Source of the DNA: Cladosporium sp. IMV 00045
Taxonomy: Eukaryota; Ascomycota; Dothideomycetes; Cladosporiales; Cladosporiaceae
Direction: 5' to 3'
DNA length: 64,000 bases
Assembly: GCA_001931905.2 (NCBI GenBank)
Contig: MSJI02000737.1
Location: 26,911-90,910, forward strand
This document shows positions 43,977 through 56,133 of the stretch, piece after piece. Under the pieces are notes generated by a model that was given only the letters and a program-made list of their open reading frames with translations, ran no database searches and was not told where the DNA came from. Position numbers and translations under genes: made by a program. Within the stretch, counting starts at the first letter, position 1. The number at the start of each line of letters is the position of its first letter.

Positions 43977-45571
43977 ATGCGCGAGTGTAAATCGAGGTGA
44001 GGTGAGGTGAGGTGAGGTGAGAGAAGGAGAACTTTGTACGTATATGAGGTTGTTTGTATGCTGGTGCTGGGGATGATGCATTTACACGGTGTTTTTTACA
44101 TGTGTGTTTTCTTGAGATCTCTTCCTTTGCATGAGAAGAAGGAAGAGCAAGAGCAAGAGCAGGAGGAAGAGATCAAAAGGCACGACGTATCTTGTATGTA
44201 TAATCAAAATCTTCTCATCTTTGTATTTAGTTGTCTATTGTCAGCCTTTCCTTTTCGATGGAAGTGTATGCATTGTAACCTTACAATCTTGCTTCGAGTG
44301 ACGATATTCAAAACCTCGCAGAATTGAAGTGACGTTTCCTCGATCTATGCCATTTCGTCATCAAGATATTACAAGTCTACATGTATTTTCCTCGAAGCCA
44401 CTCAAGTCACTCAATGGCTATTTCCTAGCGTAAGGTAACCTTCCATCGTTCTCTAGTCCTAGACATGGACTGCAACAGATATGAGATGGCGTTATGCCAA
44501 CGGCTCCTTCTCGAGTCCTTCTCTTTTTAGGTGAGACGTGTTTCGCCCTATGTCTTTTAGTTTATTATTAGACCGAAGTGTCTGATGATGATGTTGATTT
44601 ATCTCGCGTGCCTCTCGATCTTGCAAGGTTTGCTCCGGCCTTTTCGTTCCTTTGCTCGGTCCTAAAGGCACGAACGAGGTGAAGAAGCATGGGGTCTCCT
44701 GCTAAATTGAGTTTGAGGGTTTTATTGAATTGCGTGAATTCGGCCACCTTATTGTTATCACCCATCGTTATAATCGCCACTGTATTATTACATGCCTAAT
44801 ATTATGGCTCGACCTCTCCCAAGCAAGGAAAGAAAACGGGGAAATTGCCTTTTGACGATCTCGGGAATCCTTCGACGGGGCTTCCTCTCAATCTCTCATA
44901 GGCAGCTGGATTAATGATTTGTCCGGTAGTGTGCTGTGGCTTGCAGTCGGTCGAATGCTTGGTAGGCGGACGGGCTCTCTCTTGGTCGGTGAATGAATGC
45001 CTAGACTCTTGATGGACTGCGGGTAGTCGGAGGGTGAGAGTAGAACTGGCGCAATCAACACTTTCTATCATTGTTTACGGAGCAAGAAATAATCATGTAA
45101 ATAAAAAGAAAACATACACACGCGACCCTTAGATTTGAGAATTGTCGATCGCATCATCGGAATAACCTGCACCGCCCGCCTTTCCCTCTGCCGGTTCGGA
45201 ATACGCCGTGTGGTTGAAAGAGAGAGACAAGACACAGACACACACACACACACAAGCCGCATCTTCTTGACGTGACGTAGGAGAGAGCCACGAGTCTCGC
45301 CCAGTAGTAGTGCTGCCCTCTCTCATTCTCCCCCCCAGCACGTCGCAGGGCAGAGCGCAGGAACAGAAGCGACCAGGGACGGCACAACTCTTGCAGTGGC
45401 TCTTGCTCTCTCTCTGCGCCCAGTACACCTCTCAGTCCCTCACTCTGTCTCCCTCACTTACAACACACACTTCACTCTCCCAACCACCACCATCTTCCCC
45501 TCCTCACCGTCTTCCTTGTGTGCGCGCGCGTGTGACCGCTCTCCCTCCCGCGTGCTCATCACAATTAGAGA
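43977..45571. other. Intergenic, no gene seen
   Basis: About 1.6 kb. Contains a short GGTGA x4-5 run just after the MPP-alpha stop (about 43995-44020), a CA repeat (about 45236-45255) and a CT-rich stretch up to the next ATG, typical of a fungal promoter. The frames here lack coding character. Confidence 0.5.
45236..45255. repeat. CA dinucleotide microsatellite
   Basis: About nine CA units in the upstream region of the FHA-RING gene. Confidence 0.8.
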
Positions 45572-47488
45572 ATGCTGGGTTCGTCCGGGCCGGCCACGGC
45601 TACTCTGCACACCTCCACCAACAGCGCGACCCCTACTTCGCCCACTCGTCCTAGCAGGTTGCGCGGCCTGAGCTACTTGAGGAATTACACTCATAATCAC
45701 CTGCACGGCTCTTCGTCTCAGCGAGCGGAACAACAGCAACAACAACAACAACAACAACAACAACAGCGCCAGCAACAGCAACAGCAGCAACAACAACAGC
45801 AAGACCAGCAACGACAAGAACAGCAAACCCGCCAGCGACCAGCACCCAGCAGGAGAAGCCTGAGTTACCCTCCTGCCGAAGCAACCAGTCCCAACGCCGC
45901 CGACACTCCAAGATCAGGTTCACAATCGGGAATCCAGAGCAGTGAAGGCGGCTGGGTTCCTACAGTCCAAGGACGCAGCGGGCTCAGTAGACAGGCCATC
46001 GACCTCACCAGCACAGACACCCACGCCGCTCAGCGCGAGACCAGCCAAAGCCCGAGCAACATGACTAGAAGTCGCGCCGCCACGGCTGTCAATCCCACAG
46101 CAGCTGGCCCTACAGACGCTCCCGTGCCTTCGTCGAGCGCGTCACAAACAAAAGAAGCACAACCCACAATCCGATTTATTCCACACGTCGAGACCCGTGC
46201 ATCGAGGCCGTCGCTGCATTTCTCTGCTGTTTCGCGCACGCTTAAGAATGCAACTACCGTTGTTCGCGTTGGACGATACAGCGAGCGTGATACTGTGACT
46301 GCCGACGATAATTCTTTACCCGTCGGCTTCAAATCGAAAGTCGTCTCTCGTCGCCACTGCGAGTTCTGGTGTACCAGCGGTCAGTGGTACGTCAAGGACG
46401 TCAAATCCAGTTCTGGCACTTTCCTCAACCACGTCCGTCTGTCGAGTCCCGGTGTTGAGAGCCGACCATACCCCGTAAATGATGGTGATGTGGTTCAACT
46501 CGGAATCGATTTCAAGGGTGGCGAGGAGGTGATTTTCCGCTGCGTCAAGATCCGTGTCGAATGCAACCGCGGCTGGCAGAAGAGCCTCAACAATTTCAAC
46601 ACATCCACACACAAACGCTTGCTCAAGAGCGCGGGCGTCAACAAGAGCCGTGACTCTGACACCGCCAGCGTCAACAGCTCCGAGTGCAGCATTTGTCTCA
46701 ATCCTGTGGCGCCTTGTCAGGCATTGTTCGTCGCTCCCTGCAGTCACGTGTGGCACTACAAGTGTGTGCGCAACCTGATCCACGGTCCTAATTGGCCAAA
46801 TTTCCTATGTCCCAACTGTCGATTCGTTGCGGATCTGGAAGCCGACGTGGAACCTGCTGAAGAGGAGGAGGAAGAGGAAGAGTTCGAAATCACCCAAGCC
46901 ATCGTCGAAGCCGAAGAAAGCGCAGACGTGGACCAAAGTGGCGAAACCGGCGTATCCTCAGACGACGCCGTCGACAGTCTCGCAGAGCCATCAGCCAACG
47001 AGACTCAAACCCAAGAAGATGAAGAACCACAACCCCAACCCCCATCAGACTCACAAGACCAAACCATCCGCCTCGACACCCCCGACCGCACCACAACAGC
47101 AAACATCACAGACGAAGAACTCGCCGGTCTCGATCCAGCTCCCACAAGCACAACCACCACCTCCACAACCTCCACAACTTCCCAACCCAACCCAGCAGAC
47201 CCCTCCCCCTCCACCTCAACCACAAACCCAATCTCCATCTCCTCCCCCAACACAAGCAAACACCGCGCCCCGCCCCCACCAGACCTCCTGAGCGCCCGCT
47301 CCGCTACTCCTACCTCAACGACTCCTTTTGCTCTCGCGGCGAGTATCGTCAACGGTGAAGGACCGATGACGCCTAGGAATAACGCCGGGCCGTTCGTACT
47401 AGACGGTGGCGCGGGGAGTGGAAGGGGGGAGGAGAGGGATTCGTTGGTGGGCAGGGTTGTCGATGGAGAGGGAGATGGGAGGGCTTGA
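45572..47488 (+). CDS. dma1: FHA-RING E3 ubiquitin ligase, Dma1-like
   Basis: Checkpoint-type ubiquitin ligase (Dma1/Dma2 in yeasts; CHFR/RNF8 relatives) that binds phospho-threonine targets through FHA and ubiquitinates them through RING, acting on the spindle position/septation pathway. Single exon, 638 residues. Seen: an N-terminal disordered region with a poly-Gln tract (about residues 54-80), FHA at about 229-330 (VVRVGRYSERD, then SKVVSRRHCEFW, then SSSGTFLNHVRLS), RING at about 372-415 (CSICLNPVAPC, then CSHVWHYKC, then CPNCRF), then an acidic run and a long Pro/Thr/Ser tail. FHA and RING order match the Dma family. Poly-Gln and tail lengths are species-specific. Confidence 0.9.
   Translation: MLGSSGPATATLHTSTNSATPTSPTRPSRLRGLSYLRNYTHNHLHGSSSQRAEQQQQQQQQQQQQRQQQQQQQQQQQDQQRQEQQTRQRPAPSRRSLSYPPAEATSPNAADTPRSGSQSGIQSSEGGWVPTVQGRSGLSRQAIDLTSTDTHAAQRETSQSPSNMTRSRAATAVNPTAAGPTDAPVPSSSASQTKEAQPTIRFIPHVETRASRPSLHFSAVSRTLKNATTVVRVGRYSERDTVTADDNSLPVGFKSKVVSRRHCEFWCTSGQWYVKDVKSSSGTFLNHVRLSSPGVESRPYPVNDGDVVQLGIDFKGGEEVIFRCVKIRVECNRGWQKSLNNFNTSTHKRLLKSAGVNKSRDSDTASVNSSECSICLNPVAPCQALFVAPCSHVWHYKCVRNLIHGPNWPNFLCPNCRFVADLEADVEPAEEEEEEEEFEITQAIVEAEESADVDQSGETGVSSDDAVDSLAEPSANETQTQEDEEPQPQPPSDSQDQTIRLDTPDRTTTANITDEELAGLDPAPTSTTTTSTTSTTSQPNPADPSPSTSTTNPISISSPNTSKHRAPPPPDLLSARSATPTSTTPFALAASIVNGEGPMTPRNNAGPFVLDGGAGSGRGEERDSLVGRVVDGEGDGRA
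45730..45822 (+). repeat. CAA/CAG poly-Gln tract in the FHA-RING protein
   Basis: About 30 triplets, mostly CAA and CAG, encoding a Gln-rich stretch before the FHA domain. Confidence 0.85.
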
Positions 47489-48844
47489 TGATACGAAATT
47501 TGTGGAGGGGGATTTGAGTGGTGATGACTCTTGCTTTGTTTTTTTTTTGTGGCGAGCGATGAATGACTTTTTTGCACTTAAATTTTTCTGTGCCTTTTCC
47601 CTGATTTTTGGGGTTTGGAGCTCGGAGCTTGGAGCGAGCGAGGTTGTTACCATTCGATGGATTCGATGGAGCATAGCACAGCACCAGTACGACACAAGCG
47701 TGATGCATGCAAGCGAGCGAGCGATTGAATGATTGAGTGATGTGGAAAGGATCAAGGTTTCACGTAATGTACAATGAAAGGAGGGATTGATACCCCATGC
47801 TTCTCTCGGGTGCAATTTCTTTTCGCTTATTCATCTTGCCTACTCGGTTACTCAAATTCTTGGTTGTCTGCGTACCTAACTGCATGTGTAGTACGCTGAA
47901 TGCCGAAGTTTGAAAATCAGGCATGATGAGGCGTAGCACCCAGGCATCTTAACGACGAGGGATAGGGCTGGCTGTTGTGAGGATATCGACGAACTTCTCC
48001 TTCTTCTACTCGCTGACAATTTGAAACAGTGAAAGTGCTCGAAAACGTAGGGGACTATGTACAATGAATGTTTTTTTTTGCTTTGGCTTGGCCTATCTAT
48101 TTCGTTCATCAAGCGATCCATTATGTTCTATTCGCTTGCCATACAATACCTTTATGTGCGTTCGTGATGGAAAGGAATGGAAGGTAAGTACCTAGAAAGC
48201 CGGTTGCGGTGGGCATCAGGCACTCACGAGCGTGAGTTGCGTTTCGCAGCATGTCATGGGAGATCGCGGGAGGTGGATGGTGGAGGACCACGCGCGTCAG
48301 GTGGAAGGAAGGGAAGATGGTTGGGTGGAGTTATACCTTGCCTTTAGGTTGGGAGTGAGAGTGAGAGTGAGAAGTACGTTTGGCGCAGGTTGGTTTTTGG
48401 GTTTCACCCACGGGGGGTAGAAACATTTTTTATTGTTTTGGCTTACTACTTTTTTTGTCTTTTGTGTTTTTTCGAAGGAGAGAAAGAAAGGAAAAGAAAA
48501 GAAAAGAAAAGAAAAGAAAAGAAAGGAAGCAATGAACCCGCCCAACCATGGTAGAGACAGACCAGAAGATTAAGGAAGGAAATTTTGAGTGGTTAGTCGG
48601 GCCTTGTCATCATGAAGGAAGAACAAAACGCCATTTCAGAACGAACAAGGAAGACCGTAAAAAATCAAGCAACCAGGAGGAAAGTCCAAAGCGGAGATGA
48701 AGGAGTTGCATTAGCAGTGAGGCAGCCTCCAGGAGAAGGACTGCATAGTCGTCGGTCCGGGAGATGGTTCCGTGCCTGGAGTGTGATGTCTTGGACAGCA
48801 CTGTGTTGGTGGTGAAGGCAAGACGGCAAGACACTGTCGTACCA
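47489..48844. other. Intergenic between convergent genes, with simple repeats
   Basis: About 1.35 kb. Includes a poly-T run near 47540, short GTGAGA repeats (about 48353-48372) and a (GAAAA)n tract. No gene seen. Confidence 0.5.
48484..48526. repeat. (GAAAA)n microsatellite
   Basis: Repeated GAAAA units, 5-6 perfect with imperfect copies on each side, in the 3' flank of the C2H2 zinc-finger gene. Confidence 0.75.
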
Positions 48845-50214
48845 TCAATAGCCACGGAGGACACCGAAGTCATCGAAAACAGGGTGCGTCACGAACTCGG
48901 GGTAGAGTCTCAGGATCTCGAATCGGAAGGGGAACAGTTCGGCGACCACATCGTCCTCCGGTCGGAGGAGGCTGAGATGGTGGTTGCGAACAAAGTCCAT
49001 CTCCGGAGAGTCCCTGGAGCCGCCAACAACGGGGACTGAGAATGGGCAAGCTGGACATTTGACTGTCTTCATCCTGGAGGAGAAGTAAAGCTCAGAAAAT
49101 TGGAAGCGATGCCAAGGGATCGCTTCGCGGACCTTTGGTCGCGACTCAAGAACGACACACAGAGAAAGTTCGTTCCTCCATTGGTGGAAGTGCTCTGCGC
49201 CGCCCGCGGAGGAGACAAAAAGGTGATCCGACCATATGTGTTCGGCAAAATCCTTGATAGTCGCATAGCCAGCGTTGCACACAGGACAACGCACGCTGAT
49301 GGTGAACCCGGTAATTCCGGAGGGCTGGTTGACGATGAAACCATCATCGTTCAGGCTCTGAATTGCTGCACATGCCTCGTCGAATGAGTGCTGACTCGGA
49401 ATGTGGCTGGGCAATTTTTGCACCGCCATGTGTTTCCTGCACGTCCAGATTGGGCACATGTAGGTTTTACACGACGAGGCGTTGAGGACAGCGCGAGCGC
49501 CTTGATCTGACATATGCGTACGTCGAACATGAACCCCCAGTGCCTCGAGAGTGCATGATCCAAAGAAGCAGTCCCTTACGAGACACCGTGTGAAGTTTGT
49601 GTCGTGTTCATGTGAGCTCTTGATATGGGACGTGAGCTTGTCTGGTCTTGTGAATGCCCATAGTGATTGCTTGTTGAAGCATCCCTGTGCATGACACACG
49701 AATTGCTTCGCTTTCGAGCCGTCATGCTTTGTCTGAGAGTGACGATCAAGCTCATAAGTGCTCCTGAACGTAAGATGTTCGCAACCAAATGTGGCACATG
49801 TGAGAGCTTTGCCTGCTGTACGTTGCTGAGATCGAAGTGAGGCGTTCAATATAGTGGCAACGGGTGAATCAGAAGAGGAGACACCTGGGAAAGAGGGCAG
49901 CGTCTGTGTTTGACCGGACGACGTCGAAGTATGCACCGGGAGAGCTTTTCCGGCTTGCTCAGTGAGCAAAGCGTCAGTTCCTGATTGCCGCATCCCATAA
50001 TGTCCAGTAAGATCGTTGTATGCGGGAGACCGGTGTGGAAGCCTTTCGCCCTTATGTTAGCGTGTGGCTTTTTTTTTACTCACCCGGATTGGCCAGCATC
50101 GAAGCTGCCCAAGGGCTCAGGTATGGCGGCGTTGAGGTTGTCAGCCCAATAGGACCAATCGATCGAGTCATCCCACTCGAACCCCTGCGCAGCAAGAGGT
50201 ATGAAGTCGGACAT
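48845..50214 (-). CDS. C2H2-type zinc-finger protein
   Basis: Two exons: 50084-50214 and 48845-50042, total 442 residues. The 41-nt intron (50043-50083) has GTGAGT and a GCTAAC branch; the only AG that keeps frame is the one after GCGAAAG, which makes it short but usable. N-terminus MSDFIPLAAQGFEWDDSID is acidic and aromatic, a possible activation region. Seen: C2H2-like fingers with CATFGCEHLTFRSTYELDRH, CHAQGCFNKQ...H, CLVRDCFFGSC...H and CPICTC-like CPIWTCRKH, then CPVCNAGYATIKDFAEHIW and a lone CPAC late on. The spacing of fungal C2H2 orphan regulators fits. Targets unknown. Confidence 0.75.
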
Positions 50215-52598
50215 GATTGGGTGGCCTAGGGCGTTCTGGTGAGAGCGAGGCGAAGGGCGAACTGCAAGGCGAACGGTTTGCCTTGGAGTTGAGGGCTTGT
50301 GCAGGAGGGCGGTTCAGCTGTGGCTTGCAGCTAATGTGCAGGAGTGACGTGTTGGGTTAAGGGCGTTTTTGGCAGTGGGTAGAGAGGAGGCGATGAGGGC
50401 AAAAAATTGCTGGAAGGAGAGAGTGGGAGCCACGGTTTCCTTATCTCCCAGCTCCTGGTGTTTGTCTCGTTGTTGCAAAGCCCCACTTTTAGAAGGGCGA
50501 CTTCACTTACTGACCACATCGCCGCTTGAAGGACGCATGCAGGCGTGGCTACTCATGTCTGCGGCTCTGCCACACCGGAAAGGCTTGGAATGCTCTGTTT
50601 GTGAGAATCCTCAAGCAAGCCTTCTGAATGAGGATGGCTGCTTGACCTGAGTTCGGCTGAACGTGCTCCAAACCGTGTCACATGCCCAATAGTCACGACC
50701 AATCTATAGTCCGGGCAGCAGGTATATTTTCGAAGAAGTAGAAGATCAGAGGATTCAAGCTGCGAAGGCCAACGACTGGCACTACTAGCCTGTTCTCGCT
50801 CGCTTGATAGGCAGCCTTGCGAGCCTTGTTGTATAGCTTGAGCATTCTTCATCACGTGTAGTAGCTTGTGGGAGCTCTTATTCTTCGCCAGCTGACTGTC
50901 GGCATCACTCGTCAGCCTTCTTTCATCTTAAACAGAGAGTATGTGGTGATTGCTCTAACCGATCATCTTGAATCAAGCAGTGCCCATCAGCCTGATCGTA
51001 AGCAAGCTTCCTACCTTTGCCTGCAGCTCAGTCTTTTAGCACTATACTGCCCATAGTAAGCTGTCCGCAAGCCTATTGGGCGTGTGCAATTAAGCCACTC
51101 GCCTACCGCCATACCGCTCATAGCAGGCTGTCGAGCTCTGTAGATTTCATTCTCATTATGCGCGTTATATCCAGCTGTCGAACACAACAGCAGGCTGTCA
51201 GAATGTGCATGCTGGCATCTCATTAGGCGCGTATTCTCCGCAATGACCTGCCATGTTTTTGCCTTTCCGCCGTAGTCGATGGAGAATGTTTCTCGAAGAT
51301 TTGACGAAGGGAATGGCCTTTTAAGGAAACCGCACGAAGGCCATGCCAGCTGTGAAGCACGCCTTGGCGCGCGTTGACTTGTAGAAACCACTAGCTGTCA
51401 ATTGTGGGTAGGTGGACGGACGCTCAGGCGAAGAAGCCTTTTTGAGTATACACACAATTGGCGTAGTCGGCACGTCCGTCATGGCTGTATCTCAGAGGTA
51501 GCAATACTGCTCACGGAAGACCGAAGGAGGGCTTTCTTTCCTTATATCCTTTGTAACGAAACCACAGAGTCTCCAGTGCACAACGGGATTCCCTCGGAGC
51601 ATGAGAGAGATCTTGCCCTATCGCATTGGAAGGCTGAAATGCAAGATACGCATCGGGTCTGTGAGGGGAACTTGTCCGTAGCCGTTGCAGTAGTAGGGTC
51701 CGGTTGAGAAACGTTCCGATTTCCAAGACATACAGATTCCTCTAGATGCAGTAAAAGTCGGGAAACTGGCGAATGGATTCCTTGATCTTTCTATCGGCTT
51801 TCGAGTAATTCAGTCTCCATCATCACGTCACTTATGCGGCATTAGTATTGCAGTCATGGAGAAATAGAGGCTGGGAGGAGTGGGCGAGTGGGTGCCGAGC
51901 AGGGGCTAAGGGCAGATCCGTGGATCTAATAAGGTGATAAAGTGGCGAGATAAGATCGAGCAGGGATCCGTGAGGCTGGCATGGGGCTGGCCATTGCGCA
52001 GCCTAGCACATGAAACAGGAGGGTGAGAGCAAGTAGCAGGTGAGGGTGTCGTCTATCCAAGAAAGTTTCCCGCCGTGAGCCTGAAGACCGCGCGAAGTAG
52101 TGAGAGTAGTGTAGGAGAGAGAGTCGGCCAGCTGCACTGCACTATACCATCCCATACTACTCTATCTGTCACGCCTCACTTACATCTAACCCACCACTAA
52201 TAATTGCACCACCACGAGACACGACTCCCACGAAATTCTCCCTCACTTACTCGGGCGGTGTCGTGCTGGAAGCGACTCCCCTTCATCTGAACACCTGCGC
52301 GACCAGCCACTCCCCTCTTCACCCTGCCTTACACTACCTAGGTACTCTACTAATTCTCATCCCCGTGCATTCGGCCTCCTTGCGACGCTCGTGCGACTCG
52401 CGACGTCGCATCGCTCATCTTTTGCTCCTACACCCAATCTCCACTCCTCCAAGCCACTACACGCAATACCTACCTACCTAGTCAGGTCAGGGTCGACATC
52501 GCGATTTGTCGCCGACCCCGTCAACCCGGCTGATCCTTGGCTCTGCCCGTAGCGGAAACGCTTGCGACGGTCCATCCTCGCCATCCACCCACCTAGCC
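50215..52598. other. Gene-poor 2.4 kb stretch
   Basis: No frame with an ATG start and protein-like composition. At about 51051-51064 and 51118-51131 the short units CATAGTAAGCTGTC and CATAGCAGGCTGTC differ by T/C and A/G only, and AGCTGTC-like words recur at 51172, 51192 and 51390. The last few hundred bases (from about 52130) are C/T-rich and hold the long 5' leader of the next gene. Confidence 0.5.
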
Positions 52599-55500
52599 AT
52601 GCCTGGAGGAAGGCCCAACCTGGTGCGCGCCGACACTCTCGACCTGCAGGACCAGGAAGCTCCCACCGCCGCCGAGCACCACAAGCACATCGACCACGAC
52701 GGCATTGCGCCTCACCAGGCCACGCAATTCCACAACGTCCAGGAAGAGCGCCGCTCGGAAGAAGAGGTTCTGGCCGATGCTTGGAACATGGCTGGACAAC
52801 ATTCTACAGAAAACGGCGCCAATGGGCAGGCGGACGGCGAGCAGCAGCAGAAGAAGTCGGAAGGTACTGGCGCAGCGAATGGTGAAGGCGAGGAAGATTC
52901 GGACGCGGACGAGGACGACGAGGACGACGACGATATGATGGACCGCATGTCGTCAAGCCCGAGCATTGGAGATGGTGCGTTTACAAATGATTCCTTTACA
53001 GCTGCGACAATAGAGTCCTTGCAAGAAGGACCCGGCACACCTCAACATGCCATATATCCAAGGGCGACTGCCAACCAGTCGCCCAACGTATCACCACTTT
53101 CGTCGCCGTTCGTGGATACACCGGAGCATATGCCTTTGCGATTGACTCCGTCGCCGTCGCGAGGCGCAGATGTTCTGATATCCGCGGCTGGCGAGAATCT
53201 GTCACCTACCGTTCACACCCCAGATAACTCGCCTTTGGTTACGAAAGTAACCTTTGGGAGAGTTACTAGCATTTCGTCAGAGCATCATCGTCTTAATGGT
53301 AGGTATCAAGCTGGACTGGACTTGGATCTGGGCGACGAAGGATTCAGCGAAGATGAAAATCAACGTGCATCAGAGATTCCGGTCCTCTGCCAAAAGTCTC
53401 GCGGAAATGCTTTCGCTCAGCAGGCGCAAGGCCGGACTTGTAACGATACGAAGGGCGATCAAGCGAATGAAGAGGGCAACAGTAACCAGCAAAAACCGAA
53501 ACTATTAGATGACCCTTTCATACGACCACCTCCTTCACCAACACAATCTGACGACTCATGGGAATCCGACTCATCCGAGGACTTGACCGAACAGGATCTC
53601 AAAGACGATGATGCAGACGCTTTCCTTGATCTTGACGACCGCTTTATTGATTCCGGCTGGGGAGGCGAATGCTTACGTGAAACAGAGGACATCGACTTCG
53701 AATTCGTGTACGCTTTGCACACCTTCGTTGCCACCGTCGAAGGACAAGCCAATGCCACTAAGGGTGATACGATGGTGCTCCTCGATGACAGCAACTCGTA
53801 TTGGTGGCTTGTCAGAGTTGTCAAGGACAGCAGCATTGGTATGCATGCGCTTCTTCATGTAGCAAACATGAATGTCTGCTCACATGGTCACACCAGGATA
53901 CTTACCCGCTGAGCACATCGAGACACCAACTGAGCGCCTGGCACGATTGAACAAACATCGCAATATCGACGTTCGTTTGCTCTCCTGCCTGCCAAAACTA
54001 CATGCAACTTACTGACTCTTCCTAGCTGTCACAAACCATGCTTGGTGACAATCCCGAGAAATCAAGAAATCCATTAAAGAAAGCAATGCGCCGCCGAACC
54101 ACCAAGACAGTGCAATTTGCTGCTCCTACATACGTAGAGGCCTCCGACTACGACTACTCGACTGAGGATGAAGAAGGTATGCTTGACCCATATGCAAGCA
54201 TCACCGAGCCTCAAGAACAAGAGCAAGTGTCAGACCGCGGACCTCCAGCAGAAGTAGAAGAGCGCAATGCACCAGAAGAGGCTAATGTACACGCCACTCG
54301 ACGGTTCAGTGGCGAGTCGCTCAATGGAGGTGCCAAATCCTCCTTTGACTCGGCAAGCGCGAAGGCTAGCATGGACAGCAAAAGATCATCGATCGAGGAT
54401 CCTCAGCTCAGTCCTAAACTGGTCGATCGCTCAGGTATGTTGCGAGCATTGAACACTGTCACTCAGGCCAACACTAATATGTCACCACAGAGGCTGCACC
54501 GCTCAAATCACGCAAAGGAACACCACGCAACGCCGACAGCTTCCTCAAAGATGAAAGCATCGAAACACGGAAGATATCTCTCACACCCGGTCTGCTCCGT
54601 GATGACACACAGTCCAAGGCCAGCTCGACGGAGAGCACACGCAACAACAGCTTTGAGAGTCTCGTCAAGACACCTTCTCCGCAAGAAGAGAGGTCAAAGA
54701 GAGACAGCAAAGAAAAGAAGAAAGACAAGAAAGGCGACAAGAAGCAAGGAATGCTTTCTGGCCTTTTCAAGAGCAAAAAGAAGGACAAGAAGAGCTCCAA
54801 CTCGAGCAGGGATGAGGGCGAACTCAGCGACATGGAGAAGGTGTCTGCTGAGATGACACGAGGCCCTTCGCAGGCGCAATCAGGCGCCGTGTCTCCTGTT
54901 GAACGTATGACTCCTGGTCCAATGTCTGCAGAGAATAGAGCCCAAGCTCGAGGCAAACTGCAAAAGACACCTCCGGCTTCGGCTTCGGCTTCTGAGAACG
55001 CGAGGATTATGAGTCCCATTCAAGATGAGCCGCAGCAGATCACTCAAGCACAACAGCAACCGCAGCACCCCCACAACGATGGCTTCATCGCCGAACTGGA
55101 AGGATCGCAAACCGTATACGAAATGGCAACGGGAGACGAAGAGAACCTTCCAATAACCCCGGCCGAAGCGGAGGTCCCTCCACCACCAGCTCAAGAGAAG
55201 AGCAGTCCCTTGTCCCCCATCGCCGCCATGCTCAGATCAAACAGCAGCGGAGAACCGAAGCCCAAGAAAGCCAAGCGCTCGAAGCAGCGTGTTGAGCTTG
55301 ACGACTTCGACGAAGTCGACGAAGACGAAAAGGGACCAAATCCCTTTGAGGAGCAAGAAGAGCGCTCTCGCAAGCAAAGCCAAGACTCTGATCGCCTGTC
55401 AGCAAGTCCTGTTGAGATTCTATCTCCCGGCGCCGGCACTTTCATGCACGGTACTGAAATCGTTCACATCCCCCAGCTGAACGCCGAAGACGATGATGAC

Positions 55501-56133
55501 GAGGAAATTGACGAGCCAGGCGACAGCCAATCAACAAGCACGGCTCCCAGCATAATCGAAAAACCCACTTCAGACCAGCAGCAACAGCAAGAAAAATCCC
55601 TCCCCGCCAAAGAAACCTCAGCATCAGACAACGACCTCACGCCCAAAGCGCAAACCCCCCAACCCGCCGCCCCAACCACCATCCCCCTCACAACCTCCAC
55701 CACCGAACCCGCCGACCCAACCTCCACCCGCACCAGCGACGACCAAAACTCCACCTCCTCCCTCCCCTCCACCTCCGACGACGACGGCCTCTCCTCAACC
55801 GCCACGGCTGAGACTCCCATTTCCTCTTCACCCCAACACCAGCAACAGCAGCAACAAACTCCCTCCCAAGGACAGCAAGCCCAGCAGCAAGAATGGGACG
55901 ACATCAACCTCCGCGCGTGGTTCGACGCCGACGACGTCAAGGACATGTTGGCGATTATTCACGGCAAGACGCACCACGACGCTGATGATGAGGCTGCTGC
56001 TGCGGTTGCGAAGGAACACCCGGCCATGCAGGGCTTGTTCGCTGAGGAGAGGAAGGGCGTCGAGGGCATGATGGGCGAGTTGGATGGGTTGCTTGGCGGG
56101 TTGTTGAGGAGGAAAGGTGTGGTTTTTACTTGA
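52599..56133 (+). CDS. teaC: SH3 polarity protein, Tea4/TeaC/Bud14-like
   Basis: Cell-end marker that binds type 1 phosphatase and directs polarised growth. Four exons: 52599-53838, 53897-53970, 54026-54434 and 54491-56133; introns of 58, 55 and 56 nt. 1121 residues. The frame is open upstream of ATG 52599 but has no other ATG. Seen: acidic, Ser-rich disorder at the start; KVTF at about residue 215, and KTVQF at about 463, both matching the RVxF-type PP1 docking motif; an SH3 domain at about 366-435 (FVYALHTFVATVEGQAN, then YWWLVRVVKDSSIGYLPAEHIE, closing with TPTERLARLNKHR), which is the family signature; Lys-rich and disordered C-terminal half with a short helix and poly-Gln patches. The intron boundaries fall inside the SH3 and give the conserved reading. 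Confidence 0.85.

Noticed and set aside
43119..44081. 320-codon minus-strand frame over MPP alpha
   Set aside because: Antisense shadow, His/Arg-rich and without conserved blocks.
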